Source of the DNA: Panicum virgatum
Lineage: Eukaryota; Streptophyta; Magnoliopsida; Poales; Poaceae
Assembly: GCF_016808335.1 (NCBI RefSeq)
Contig: NC_053141.1
Span: 5,386,711 to 5,450,710 of the forward strand
Direction of reading: 5' to 3'
DNA length: 64,000 nucleotides
The notes under the pieces were generated by a model. The model worked only from the letters and a program-made list of their open reading frames with translations. It was not told the origin of the DNA and did not search any database. Positions 45,305 to 58,115 of this stretch are shown one piece after another; the first letter of the stretch is position 1, and the number at the start of each line of letters is the position of its first letter. Made by a program: the position numbers and the translations under genes.

Positions 45305-45852
45305 ATGACCTACTGCCGCCGTTGAAGGAGAAGCTGCGGAGCAACCCCTGGAAAATGGAGACCTAGAGAATGGCGAGCAGGGACTGCTCATTCCCCTGAA
45401 GGATGTGAGTTCTCTTCCAAGGGGAGAACCAACTCAAGCCGATGAGTCAGCCTAAGTGCTAGTGACCGTCAAGGGATGAAGCCGTGTGGTCCGAAATTAG
45501 AGTTGTGCCCCCTCCTTTTGGAATTGTGTACCCGGACATGTAGTACGCGTTTTGGCCTTGCCCCAGTGTTGTACCCCCCTTGCAGTAATAAAGTTGTTGT
45601 GCTTGTTGCTTGCTAGTCTGTGCGTTAGTTGGTGTGCTTTCGTCAGGAGGTGGATTCTGCCTTTTCAAAAATATGAACTAAATAACTTAAACATCACTTA
45701 ATCCTAATCCCAGTCTCACAAAGACTCTATCCAATCTACAGATAGCTTCCCGACACGGTTCAAGAGCCTCCCACAGTCGGAACTCTGCAGCCCCTGGCGT
45801 AGGAGGACCGCAAAATGGACACGGATAGAACCCTCCTCAGGGAGAACAAGAA

Positions 45853-46949
45853 GTGAGCCAGAATGCAGGAGGAAACCAAAGAGAAGTGCCACTGCCACCA
45901 CCTCCACCTGTCGGGGACCTGGCACAGGCGATAAACAATCAAACCCTCATACTGGAAGCCCTGGCCAATGCCATCGTCAATAAGCAGCCACGAGAGCAGA
46001 CCATGAATGACAAGCTGACAGCTTTCCTGAGAACCAATCCACCCACCTTTGCCGGATCCAGCAACCCCTTAGAGGCAGATGATTGGCTTCGTGTGATCGA
46101 AAGGAAGCTCGAGCCATTCGAATGCCAAGATCGAGACAAAGTTCTTCTAGCAGCTCACCAACTCATAGGAACTTCCTTAGCTTGGTGGGAGAATTACTGT
46201 GCCGCTGCTGAAGATGCCACCACCATCACTTGGAACGAATTTGTGAAAGAGTTCCATCGCTACCATATCCCTGCAGCCACCATGAAGCGTAAGGCGGATG
46301 AGTTCCGTGCACTGCAGCAAGGGAGCATGTCTGTGGAAGAATGCACCTACCAGTTCATGGAACTTGCCCGCTATGCACTAGAGGAAGTGGTCAAGGATGA
46401 AAAGAAGCAGGACATGTTCAACAAGGGATTAAGCCTAGAACTCTGGACCTTACTTACCCTCAGATATACCCAAACTTCAATACTCTGATGAACATGGCCA
46501 TTCTCACAGAAAGGGCCAAAGCTGAAGAAAGGAAAGAAAACAAGCGTAAATTCCTGGAAAACAAGGCCCGTCAGCAGAACCGCTTCCAGAGACCAAGAAG
46601 CTCCAACTATACTGCACCAGGATCTCAGGCCCCAATGCAGTATAGGACCCAGTCCCAAGTGACAGGCCCCCAGGCCCCTAACACACAGTTCTGGAGCCAG
46701 AACACTATGAAAGCCCTGCAGAACAATGCCAGCCAAGTCACCACTAACAACAACAATGCTAGGGCCTGTTTCAAATGCCGTGAGACAGGGCATTACATTG
46801 CCAACTGTCCATATGCCAAAAACAAGCTTGCTGCATCAGCCTTCTCCAACTCGGTGAATGGGCCTAGGCCACCTGTATCCGGAGCCAACCATGTCCCCGT
46901 CGGCAGCAACAACAAGGGCAACAACAACAGCCAGCAGCCTTATGGATGA
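45853..46949 (+). pseudogene. gag of Gypsy element (Retrotrans_gag, CCHC knuckle)
   Basis: Capsid-type Retrotrans_gag domain (W-L-R-V-I-E-R-K, L-A-W-W-E-N-Y, W-N-E-F-V-K-E-F) in frame 1 to a stop at 46488. A one-base shift near 46465 moves the continuation (M-N-M-A-I-L-T-E-R-A) into frame 3, which encodes the zinc knuckle C-F-K-C-R-E-T-G-H-Y-I-A-N-C (about 46768-46809) and a Asn/Pro-rich segment ending at TGA 46947, probably a former CGA. No in-frame ATG is present at the start; an ATG at 45815 is in another frame. Intact gag would form cytoplasmic particles and bind the RNA. Confidence 0.9.
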
Positions 46950-49900
46950 GCCCGCGTCAACCACATCAACGCGCAGGAGGCTCAGGGTGCACAAGGAGTG
47001 GTACTTGGTGAGTTTCTAGTCAGCTCAACTCTGGCAACAGTATTATTTGATTCTGGAGCATCACACTCATTCATATCATCAAGCTTCGTGGATAAGCATA
47101 AAATACCTACGGTACTACTAAAAACACCCCTATTAACCTGGATGCCTGGAGGTGACATCAAGTGTCAACTAGGTTATTTACGGGTAAGGATCATCTTAAG
47201 TGGGGTAGAATTTCTAGCAGACCTAGTAGTATTTAAGTCTAAGAGAATAGACGTGATCCTTGGAATGGACTGGTTGAGCCTACACAATGGTCTCATAGGT
47301 TGTGCTGACATGGTAGTACACCTAACCAACTCAGATGGAATGCAAGTGACCTGCCATACTCGAGGGAGTGGACCAGACCCAATGATTTTCAGTATGGATG
47401 GGAAATCCTTAGAAGGAGTTCCAGTTGTGAATGAGTACCCTGATATTTTTCCGGAAGAACTCCCCGGAATGCCACCAGACAGAGATATAGAGTTTGTCAT
47501 AGAACTTATCCCAGGAACCTCTCCTATTGCCAAGAGACCCTATAGGATGGCAGCCTCAGAACTAGCAGAGCTGAAGAAACAACTAGAAGAGTTACAACGA
47601 AGTGGTTATTTCAGGCCTAGTTCATCCCCGTGGGGAGCCCCAGTCCTATTTGTCAAGAAAAAAGATGGGAGTATGAGGTTGTGTGTAGATTACCGTGCAC
47701 TGAATGAGATTACCATCAAGAATAAGTACCCCCTCCCAGGATTGATGATCTTTTTTATCAGCTAAAAGGAGCCAAGTACTTCTCCAAGATTGATCTGAGG
47801 TCAGGATATTATCAGCTCAAGATTAAGGAAAGTGACATCTCAAAGACAGCTTTTGTCACCCGTTATGGGCAGTTTGAGTTTACTGTGATGTCATTTGGAC
47901 TCACTAATGCACCTGCTTATTTCATGAACCTCATGGACAAGGTATTTATGGATGAGTTGGATAAGTTTATCGTAGTCTTTATTGACGACATACTCATCTA
48001 CTCCAAAAGTGCTGAAGAGCATGAGCAACACCTTAGAGTGGTCCTGAAAAAGCTAAGAGCACATAAGCTATATACCATGTTCAGCAAGTGTGAATTTTGG
48101 CTCGAGAAAGTAGCCTTTCTTGGTCATATTCTGACCGTAGAAGGAGTAGCAGTCGACCCCAAAAAAGTTGAGGTAGTTTCCAATTGACAGCAGCCAACCA
48201 ATGTTAGTGAAATCTGAAGCTTTCTTGGTTTAGCTGGGTATTATCGGAGATTTATTGAAGGATTCTCCAAAATCGCCCGGCCCATGATGGAGCTGCTTAA
48301 GAAGGAAAAGAAGTTTGTTTGGATGGAGTCCTGGGAAAGGAGTTTCCAGGAATTGAAGAGAAGATTGACAACCGCCCCAGTACTAACCCTACCAGATATT
48401 CATCGGGATTTTGTCATTTATTGTGACGCATCCCGACAAGGATTGGGTTATGTACTGATGCAAGACGGGAAGGTAGTAGCTTATGCCTCCCGACAGCTCA
48501 GGCCTCATGAGCAGAACTACCCAACACATGATCTTGAGTTTGCAGCCATAGTGCATGCCCTTAAGATTTGGAGACATTACTTGATTGGAAATAAGTCTGA
48601 GATTTACACTGACCATAAGAGTCTGAAGTATATTTTCACCCAACCATATTTGAATTTAAGGCAAAGAAGGTGGCTGGAATTGGTTAAGGATTATAATTTG
48701 GAAATCCATTACCACCCAGGCAAAGCTAATGTGGTAGCTGATGCCTTAAGCCGGAAACCTCACAAGCAACTCAAGCCCAAGATTCCCATTTACAGGAAGA
48801 AATAGCACAGCTAAATTTGCACATCATTCCTCAAGGATCTCACCGCAAGTTAAGTATTCAGCCTACCTTGGAAGAAGAAATTAGAAAGGCCCAGGGTTCA
48901 GACCAGGATTTAATGAAAATCCGTAAGCACACGGGAGAAAATAAGGCCCCAAATTTTAGGGTGGATGACAAAGAAACCTTATGGTATAAGAACAGGATTT
49001 GTGTGCCTAGGGAAGGGAAATTCCGGAACATTATCATGGACGAAGCCCATAACTCGGCATATTCCATCCACCCCGGAGCTACCAAGATGTATATGGATTT
49101 GAGGCAAAAATATTGGTGGAATAGAATGAAGGCGGACATCGCCCAGTTTGTCGCACATTGTGATATTTGCCAAAGGGTCAAAGCCGAGCATCAGAAGCCG
49201 GCTGGGTTACTGCAACCGTTACCCATTCCGGTTTGGAAATGGGATGAGATTGGCATGGATTTTGTGGTTGATTTACCCAGGACCCAGAAAGGAAATGACT
49301 CTATATGGGTGATAGTGGATCGACTTACCAAGGTCGCACACTACTTACCCGTATGGACCAATTATGGTGGAGAAAAATTAGCCCGACTCTATATAGACCA
49401 CATAGTGAAATTGCATGGTGTGCCCAGCAAAATCGTTTCGGATAGAGGGACCCAATTTACCTCTAAGTTTTGGAAAAGCCTGCATAAAGCCATGGGCACA
49501 AAGTTGGATTTTAGTTCGGCCTATCACCCGCAGACGGATGGACAGACTGAAAGGGTAAATCAAATTATGGAGGATATATTAAGGGCATGTGTCCTTACCT
49601 ATGGTAAAGATTGTGAACAGAGTTTGCCCTATGCGGAGTTCTGATACAACAATAGTTACCAAGCAAGCTTGGGCATGTCGCCTTTTGAGGCTCTTTATGG
49701 AAGAAAGTGTAAAACCCCTTTGATGTGGTCAGAAGTAGGAGAACATACACTAACCGGACCAGCTCTCATAAAAGAGGCAGAAGACCGTGTGGCTGAGATT
49801 AGAGAGAAGCTAAAAGCAGCCCAATCACGACAGAAGAGTTATGCAGACAAGCGAAGAAGAGAATTATGTTTTGAGGTTGTTGATTTTGTATACCTTAAGG

Positions 49901-50319
49901 TCTCTCCGATTCGGGGGACTCGAAGATTTCAAGTTCAAGGAAAATTAGCTCCTCGGTATATCAGACCATACCAAGTAGTGAAAAGAGTTGGAGCAGTAGC
50001 ATACCGTATTCAATTGCCTGAAGAAATGTCAGATATACATCCTGTATTTCATGTATCTCAGCTCAGAAAGGGCTTGAGGGTACCTGAAGAAGAAATAGTA
50101 CCAGTGGAAACAATTGATCTGCAAAAGGATCTTCGGTATCAAGAAGTGCCTGTCAAAATCTTAGACACTGTCACAAAAAGAACAAGAAGTTTAGAAGTAC
50201 GGATTTGCAGAGTGCAATGGAGCAGACACGGAGTAGAAGAAGCTACGTGGGAACACGAAGATGCATTAAGGAAGGAATTTCCCTATCTGTTTAGAACTCA
50301 GTCGAATTTCACTTGCTAA
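46950..50319 (+). pseudogene. pol of Gypsy element (PR-RT-RNaseH-IN-chromodomain-like)
   Basis: Protease active site D-S-G at 47049-47057; RT with catalytic F-I-D-D (47978-47989); RNase H with D-A-S and T-D-H-K; integrase with H-H-C-C zinc finger (about 49075-49165) and D-D-E residues in M-D-F, S-D-R-G and T-E-R (49258, 49438, 49547). The C-terminal V-Q-W-S-R-H-G-V-E-E-A-T-W-E (about 50214-50256) is chromodomain-like. Breaks: one-base loss near 47733, stops TGA at 48185 and near 48214, a frameshift near 48775, and TGA at 49642. The last codons run directly into LTR sequence at 50314, so the usual end of pol and polypurine tract are missing. Confidence 0.93.
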
Positions 50320-53300
50320 AAATTTGATTTTCCAAAATCTTTTTCGTCGTTGGGCTCAAATCGTTCTAAATCTTTTTCTGTCCAAACTCCCAATGTCCCG
50401 AAATCTTTCCCGGCGATCCGCCGTTCCGACACCCGTACCAATCACCATCTCATCTCGCTGTTCTTCCTCTTTCTGCGTGCGTCGCATCCCGCCGAAGCTG
50501 CCGCCACTCACAACTGTCGTCGCGCTCCCGAACGACCGCTGCGAATCCCGCCGGCACCTCTCTCTCTCTTTCTCTCTCTTCCCCTTTTTTTCTTTTTCTT
50601 TTCTTTTCCCTTTTCTTTTTATCTTTCTCCTTCATCCTTACTTCTCCTTCCCTCTCTCCTTCTCTGCGCTGAGCCTCCCCTGCACGCCGCACCTCCCCCG
50701 GACGCCGCCTCCCCCCCACTAGCGCCCCAGCCCCGTCCCGTCCCCGCTGCGCGCCACCACCTACCTCTGCCACGCCGTCAATTCGCCACCGCTACACGCC
50801 ACCACCCCTTCCTGCTCGCCTCGTCACCCGCGCCCGCCGCGACAAGCCGCCCTCACCGCACACCGCTCGAGCAGAGCTCGGCGCGCCGGCCACCGCCCCC
50901 CTGGCCCCCACCTGCGCCGCCCCCTCCACTTGCTGTCCTTGCCGCTCGCCCCGTCCTGTCACAGGCCTTGCCCCCTTGCCGCTCCGCGACGCCGAGCTGG
51001 GGCCGTCGCCATTAAAGCTCGGAGTAGAGCTTGCCCCGCCGGCCACCACCGCGGCCCCCTCGCCCCGACCTCGCCCGTCCTATAAATAGAGCTCCCCGCG
51101 AAGCCCTCGGCCACCCCGACCTCGCCCACCCCCACACGCCCCCTCTCCTCAGCTGCAGCCCCGCCGCCACGGCCGCCAGGGCCGGCCGCCGCCCGCTCTC
51201 GTCACCCCAGCTCCTCGGGCCATCGCAGCCCGAGGTAGGGCCGGGAATTGAATCCCCGTAGCCCCCTCTCCCTTTTCCCCTCCCTGCTGGCTGCCGCCGC
51301 CCCCTAGACCGCTGGAATCCGGCGCCGCCGGCGCCATCCCCCCCCCCCTCTGCTTCTGTCGCGAGGAAGGAGAAAGGGGGTAAATTTGCCCTTAACCCCC
51401 TGCTCTCTCCCCTTTTTATTTAAGAACCCCCCCTTGTAGCCTCTTTTACAAAAGAAACCCCTCCCTTATTCATTTTCAAGAATAGGTCCCTCCACTATAT
51501 GAAAATAATCATACACAGACCCCTACATATTTTTAGAGTAGCCCGAATATTTTCTAAAATTTCAATCAAGTCCTTGCCATCCCAAAAATAATTACAGAGA
51601 AGCCCTCTCTTATTTCTTTTAATGAATAAGCCCCTCCACTATATAAAATATTTATGAGTAGGCCCCTGCCTAATTTCTAGAATAGCCCGAACCTTTTGTA
51701 AAATTCTATTCAAGTCCTGTCACTGCCAGAAATAATTACAAATAGGCACCCGGATCCTTATTTAGCCCCTAAACCCCTCTTCGGCCTATCGTTTCATGCA
51801 CCAAAAATCCTCTGTTTGCCCCGAAACTTTACCACCCCATTTCTAACATAATTACGGCCATGCCATTAAGAAATCTCCCAAAAATATTCTTTCTACCATC
51901 ATTTCTTAAGTTATTCCTGATTCGAGCTCAACGATAAAATGTTTATTTCTTTTTATTTATTGTGTGTTTGTTGGTGTGCGCCGTAGTTCACGGAGTGACT
52001 GAGGAAGAACCCGTCGATGAGTAGTACCGCGAGCAGGTGTGCGAGGACCAGTACCGTGAACCCGAACCCGAAGGACAGTACCTCGATCAGGACCTCCCGG
52101 AAGGCTTTGAAGACGGCAAGTTCAATCTCATCCTTTGATTGTATATTTCGACCCAGTTTTATAAACACAACCTATTGGCCTATTTTACAAAATTGCTTAT
52201 GTTTTTACTGCTGAAAACATGGTTGGATAGCCACCCTTGATTTGTTATAACTATTCCTTGACCACCTAGATTAATGTCTAAATATGATTTATTCTATTTG
52301 GATGTTGATCGCTGCTAGAGCGCCGCGTAGGACCCGGTACTCGTTTTATTACACTCTAAAATAGTTGCAACATACTTTATAAAAAGGAAAATATGTGAGT
52401 ATTGAGAAAAGGGAGATTGGGTTATAAAGAATAAAATGTTAAGATGGGATGGATGAATGGCATTCCCCGGGTGGATTGTCATGCGTTGGAGGCTCGTACC
52501 ATTGTGGTAGAGCAAGGAGGTTGGGAGATGGCCATCCTGTCACAATTAAGTACCGAGTTGATGTGTCATCTTGCCTAACTCAACTATCGTGCAAATCACT
52601 GGACCGTTGTATGTGGCAACGGCTTAGCATAAACTCCACTAGTTAGTCTGATAGCCATCAGGAGAGCTGAGAGCAACGGGTGACCAAGGAGAATGGATAA
52701 GGTCATGGTGACTTATGCCCCGGTTAAGCCTCGGTGTCAGATCAATGGCCCCTTGGTGGAGCCCGTGTTGGCTAGTCTGATCTAGCTAAGGTGGGTAATG
52801 GCTTTGATGGGATCTGCACCAACACTAAGGTGATCGTGCTGTGGTACCCCACTTATGGATAAAGTTGCACACCTTTGCAGAGTGTAAAACCTATTCGAAC
52901 AGCCGTGCTCACGGTATTGAGTGGGTTACGGTTTGGTCACACAACTAGATTCTTGGGAGGGATGTTTTCACGGTGTGAGCTATTTTGGAAAGGTGTCCGG
53001 CAGTTGTGCCGTGAGCTACTGTGGATGGGGAGTCCAGTAGCATTTAAACTTGGATCCTTTGTGTAGGATCAACCCCACTCATTATTCGGTTAAGTGAGAA
53101 ACTGCTTTAAGAAAATCTTTTTCAAAACTAAACCCCTGCATGTGTAAAATCTAGCTTTACCGCAAATAAACCTCAGCCCTATCCTTGATTTATCCTGCGC
53201 ATATCTGTGTTACCCCCTCCATGGATGGGGTTGGACTTGTTGAGTACTTTTGTACTCACCCTATATATATTTTTGGTTTTATTCAGAGGAAGATCCGGAC

Positions 53301-53596
53301 TTCATTGTTGAAGACGTCGAGTAGAGGTTGCGTCCGCACCCAACTTTGCCTGTGGTGTTGGCCCTCTACAAGATGCTCCTGCTGGCGCGATACTCTGAGC
53401 CCAAGGTGGATCCCATGTGGGTCGTGCTTTGGTGTATCACCATAGCCTTTTTACTTCTTATTATTATTTGTATCGAGTGTCCGCCTCCTCGGAGGTTTGT
53501 ACGGTGATGTACCATCTGATGTAATAAATGTGTATCAGCCTTCTGGGACTAATATTTGTATTACATTTAAGTCACCTCTTATGAGGGGACGCTTCA
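50314..53596 (+). repeat. 3' LTR of Gypsy element, 5' edge deleted
   Basis: Homology with the 5' LTR starts at gctaaaaattt (50315), corresponding to position 42062 of the 5' LTR, so about the first 35 bases (TGTAACATCCCG...) are missing. It ends gacgcttca at 53596. It keeps an 893-base segment (52279-53172) absent from the 5' LTR. Confidence 0.9.
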
Positions 53597-54787
53597 GTCC
53601 ACTAGGAGCGGCACGTCCCGCACCAGCTCGGGCCACCGTCGCGCCGCCGCCGCACCAAGTTGCTCGGGGCTCGATCACTACCATCACTCTTGCACCCGGA
53701 GCCGGAGGTGCGCGGGCGGTGAGGGGAGCAGCGCCGCCAGGCTACGCAGGCCGAGGTCCGGCGGCCACCGATGAATCTTTGTTCGTCATGATTTCGACCC
53801 GGATTCGTGAAATTGTTTGAGGGGCTTCGTTGCTAGTAATCTTCTGATCAACTTTTGATTCAATCCCCCCTCAAATCTCTCGCGAATCGGCTCGGATTTT
53901 GAGTTTTTCCCAAGAACAAGCTATTTGAATAGGGTTCGGTTTTTCGCTCGATTCGTGATGGATTCTTGATCGTTTCACAATCTTCTTCATGGATCTACTA
54001 GGTCTTGTGTTTGCGCATCTCTGGTCAAAATTTTGTTTGGATCCGTTGTGTATTGAGGAAGTATTATGGATTTGAAGTCTCCATCGTTTTTGTTTGTGCT
54101 CCTCTGTTCTTGACTTTCCAGGTGTTCTCGATCTGGGATAGCAACGCGCGAAGGCAGGTGGCACGCAGCATGCAGGACTGCAGTGCACGGCGGTGCCGGG
54201 CCACGGCACGCTGTGTCTAGACGGCAGCTAGGAATGCGCGACGGTCAGCACTAGCGGGTGGCGCTCGACATGCTGCACAGCCAGCCAAACAGGCTCGCAT
54301 GCGTGTGCGAGGCCTTTCAGTGCACGGTGGTCCCCGGCGATGTCAGCACCACCGCCGCCGAAGCCATGGCCGCGCAGGAGGTCCACCCCACCATGGCCGT
54401 CGCTAGGGGGTTTGGGGAAGCTGTTATGGAGAAGATGGGGGAAGGAAGGAGGAAGAAGATGACTAGTGGGGTCCACATGTCAGCAATATAGGGAGAGAAA
54501 GGCGGAAGGGGTAGTTATGTCTATACAAAAATATGATGGCCACATGTACGCTGCAGCTGGGCCCAATGCTTCTCCAGAAAGGTGGAAGGGGTAGTTATGT
54601 CTATACAAAAATATGATGGCCACATGTACACTGCAGCTGGGCCCAATACTTCTCCAGACGTATACCGTGGCATGTTTCAAATGGAGGAAGAACTGTAATG
54701 GTAAAATTCAGAATAGGTGAATAGTAATGGTACTTTTTCAAAGTTCAAAAATTACAATGGCGCCAATCCAAAAAACCCATTAACAAA

Positions 54788-56909
54788 TGTGAACAAGAAA
54801 TCAAAGATTATAGTTTTTTTTTGTGACAGATCTGTTATCTGCTGCACCACCTAGGGGTCGTAATGGCCATGACTATAATGGTCTCTTTACAGCCAAATAT
54901 GACCCTTAAATATTTTACTTTAAAATATAGAATCCGATCCTTTTAAAACTCAGTTTTTAAATTCTGTTTGTCAAATTTTAAAACTCTTTTACCACCCCTA
55001 ACTGCACCTACTCCGTTCGTTGAGCGAACACCCCCAAAACTCCCCACCCACCCCCACCCCCCAACCCCGACCCCCGTCCACCGACCCCGGCAGTACAACC
55101 ACCCGAAAAAAGACAGGGTGCCCTTGATTCGGCATTGGCCTACATGACATTTAGAAAGCAGAGATACCGCGAATGTAAAAGGGTGATTGGGAGGTCACTT
55201 GTCACGTGGAACACAAGGATTTATTATATGATATATGAGGACAGATCGCCTATCACACAACTGATCAAAGATATGCCATTGATCCTGTTTATTTCCGCTT
55301 ATCTAAACCTCATTTTTTTAGAAGCAAGATTCAATGATAAACTAGCTGTCTCGAAAATCGACTGTGAAGATAAGCCGGGTGTTAGCAATTATGATTACTT
55401 TGAATCGATTTTCTAGGTTGAGTGGCAAAATATCTTAAATGCCTCTGAGGCTGATACTATCTCATTTTTTTTACTCGAGCATAACTCATTAATTCTTGTT
55501 TTTATGTGTATCTTGGCTACTTAATTAATAATTATGTACCAGTATACCGAACAAAAAAATGGCATATCCTCTGCTACACAATCATGAACTACTCCAAGCT
55601 AATAGCGCGCAATAGGCCAATAGCAAGAATGTCGTAGCGTGACTGCGTGACTATCCAGTCCAACAGAAAATGGCACATCCTCCTTGCTTGCCCGCCTCTA
55701 TCGCGCGGTGGCATGCGCGCAGGTAAGCTTCCATCCTCCGTTTGCATGGTAGCGTTGGTAGCACGAAGTGGCCGGCCATCGATCGGAATCCTGCAGCATG
55801 TTCCACGGCGTGGAAGTACAGATCAGATCAGCGGGCAGCTGCTCTTTGATTTAAGCTATCTGTACTCATCATACTTTATTTTTATCATATCATCAAAAAA
55901 ATATTATATTATTTCCTCTATATCTATTTCTTCCGCACTTATCATACTATGTATCTCATACTCTATATTCTTCTAGTTATCAATATTTTCTATTTAAATT
56001 TAATCTACCCACCTCTTCTATAGCGGCTAACAAGCAGGATCCACCCCATCTACTCCCTCCCCCACGCCGTCTCTCTCTCCACCCTGTCCCTTTCCTCCCA
56101 TCTCCGGCCCTCCCTCTCCTCCCAGCCTACACCCACGCCTGCTCCATCCGCTCGCGCCCACCGACCGCGGCCCCTGCTCCCTCTGCACGCGCCGGCCGCA
56201 GTGGCGGAGCGGCTCTCGCGAGCGGGCGCGAGACCTTGGCCCTCCACGCGGCGGCCGCCGGCGAGCCGTGGGGCCCGCATCAGGTTCAAGCAGCCTCCGT
56301 CGTCCCTGCCTCCTCCCCAGCATCATGCCCTCGACGGTGGCGCGGGCACGCCCCTCCTCTGACGCCGGTCTCGTTTTGGCGGAGGGAAGCATAGGGAGGT
56401 TGCGGCGGAGCAGCTGCGGGGACGGCCGGCGGCGGAGCAACTGTGACGCAACACGAGACGGGGCACGAAGGAGGAAGGGGCCTGCTAGGGGCGGGAGGCG
56501 GGCCCCGCACCACGCCCGCTACCTCGCTAGATTTGACGGACCGAGAGCCATCCACGAAGATAGCGAACGTTACCATTCTCCGATGAAGCACTTCCATCCG
56601 TTATTTTGGTGCTAGAGGAACGAGTACCGTCCCCAGTGCAGACAGCCTTGGATAATCATTACTGGCCCGTAGCGCGTGTGGCACGCGCGCATGTTGCTGG
56701 TGAGAACACACTACACTACACTGAGTGGAAAAGCTCTGTTCATTATTTCACCTTGTGCTTGAGGAACGAGTGGAAGTCGGCCGCGGACTCCGGTGCCTGG
56801 AGCGGCTCTAGGGAAAATTTTCTCGACAAAAAAAAGGAAAATCGATAACCGCATTTATCGGGGGTGATTGATTTGATAAAAATTCCCGGTAATTGTGAAT
56901 CCGTACTTA
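54788..56909. other. Intergenic, no gene identified
   Basis: 55020-55110 is a C-rich tract. 55135-55416 holds a 93-codon frame beginning at TTG with no recognisable motif. 56030-56600 is GC-rich with overlapping frames on both strands (Arg/Pro/Ala/Gly-rich). Nothing could be supported as a gene. Confidence 0.4.
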
Positions 56910-57760
56910 GGCCCTGTTTGGCAGGGCTCCGAGAGCGGCTCCAGAACCGGCTCCAGCCGGAGCCCTGCCAAAAGGGTGGAAACGGAGCAGCTCCACCGAT
57001 GCAGCCGCGGGTTCCCGCTCTCTGGAGCCATTTTGTGGAGGAGGAGCCACAAATTCGTAGCTCCGCACGGCTCCTTGATCTGGCTTGCCACCTTTACCCA
57101 TTGAGATGGCGCCAACGGAGCCCGTGCCGCAGCGGGGAGGCCGGGCGGCGAAAGGAGCTCGTGCCGCGGCGCGTGGGAGGCCGGGCGGCGCTGGGAGCTC
57201 ATGCCGCGGTGGCGCGGGCGGCAGGCAGAGGAGACGTGGGCGGAGACCGGCGGAGCCGCGGATGCAGGGTCCGGCTTGTGGGGCCGGGGAGGCGGTGGCC
57301 GCGGGAAGAAGGTGGCCGGCGGTGGGCACGGGGAGGAGGACGCACGAGCCGCCGGCGCTCTGGGAGGAGGATGCGGCGCGGGCCGCCGCAATTGGAGGAG
57401 GAGATGCGGGCCGCCACGCTAGGAGGAGGAGGCGCAGGCCACCGCCGGTGGGTGGAGGAGGCGCGGGCTGCCGCTGCTTGAAGGGAGGAGGAGGCGACGG
57501 GGGGCTGGGCGAAGTCGGGAGGAAGGGGACGGGCGAATGGATAAGAGGAGAGGAGGAAAAAAAGGAAAATCAAAAGAAAAAGAGAGGAGAAAAAAAAGAA
57601 AAAGAGTAATTTAGACATTTTACAATCTCAATCCAACAGGTGAAGCTGTTTTGCCAAATGTTTTTCAAAATGGCTCCAACTCCACCAGAGAAGCCGCTCC
57701 ACCAAAAGAGCCGAAGCCAGAGCTGTTTTTGGAGGAGCCGGAGCCCTGCCAAACAGGCCC
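56910..57760. mobile_element. PIF/Harbinger-like inverted-repeat element, 851 bp
   Basis: Left end GGCCCTGTTTGGCAGGGCTCC is matched by the right end GGAGCCCTGCCAAACAGGCCC (inverted, one transposed mismatch). TTA flanks both sides (56907-56909 and 57761-57763). The interior is GC-rich (57080-57480) then A-rich (57550-57610) with frames on both strands that are not convincing genes. Confidence 0.8.
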
Positions 57761-58115
57761 TTACCCCTTATGTCATAAGGCACATGTCTCCTCATTTCTA
57801 AGCATTGTGATGTCTTGTTTTTCTCATTTCATGAGGTGCTCAACTGTTAGAGAAAGTATTATGAGGTGACATAGGCAGGCTAAATAGAGTGCCACATTAT
57901 ATTTGTGCTGAGATGGAGAGTAGAGAAGGAGAGAAAGAGGAAAAGTAGGTTGTAAGTTTACAGCATGCTCTCAGCCGCTATAATACAGACTCCAATAAAT
58001 TTTGTGAGAGAATCGGATAAGGAAGATAAATTAAGTTGTAATTATGTAGTCCGCCTATGCAACCAATTGTTGTATAGGCAAGCTATTATATTAATTTAAG
58101 ATGACATGATAACTA

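Larger units (their letters stand above)
42027..53596 (+). mobile_element. Tekay-like Gypsy LTR retrotransposon, 11.6 kb, decayed
   Basis: 5' LTR 42027-44440, tRNA-Met primer site 44443-44454, extra upstream ORF, gag, pol (protease, RT, RNase H, integrase, chromodomain-like tail), and 3' LTR ending at 53596. The element is flanked by identical GTCCA (42022-42026 and 53597-53601). Domain order and the C-terminal chromodomain-like segment place it among chromoviruses, most like Tekay. It is non-functional: gag and pol carry several frameshifts and stops, and the pol/3' LTR junction is deleted. Confidence 0.92.
41562..54778. mobile_element. Long-TIR MULE, interrupted by a Gypsy element
   Basis: About 200 bases at the left end (GAGTTTTTTTTTGGATTGGTGCC...) are the inverted repeat of the right end (reverse complement GGGTTTTTTGGATTGGCGCC...), sharing accattactattcacctattc and gggcccagctgcag-type sequence. 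Flanks ATTAACGAA (41553-41561) and ATTAACAAA (54779-54787) match at 8 of 9 positions, a Mutator-type 9-bp target duplication. Removing the inner Gypsy element leaves about 1.64 kb. The remaining interior (41780-42021 and 53602-54490) holds GC-rich exon-like DNA, including an open frame at 54258-54491 from an internal ATG; captured host sequence is possible but not identified. An 80-bp tandem duplication lies in the right TIR (54501 and 54581). Confidence 0.82.

Noticed and set aside
55135..55416. 93-codon frame of lysine/isoleucine-rich protein
   Set aside because: Starts only at TTG, no motif, no promoter or splice context.
56027..57618. GC-rich frames in and near the Harbinger-like element
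   Set aside because: Both strands open, no domain, low-complexity Gly/Arg/Ala.
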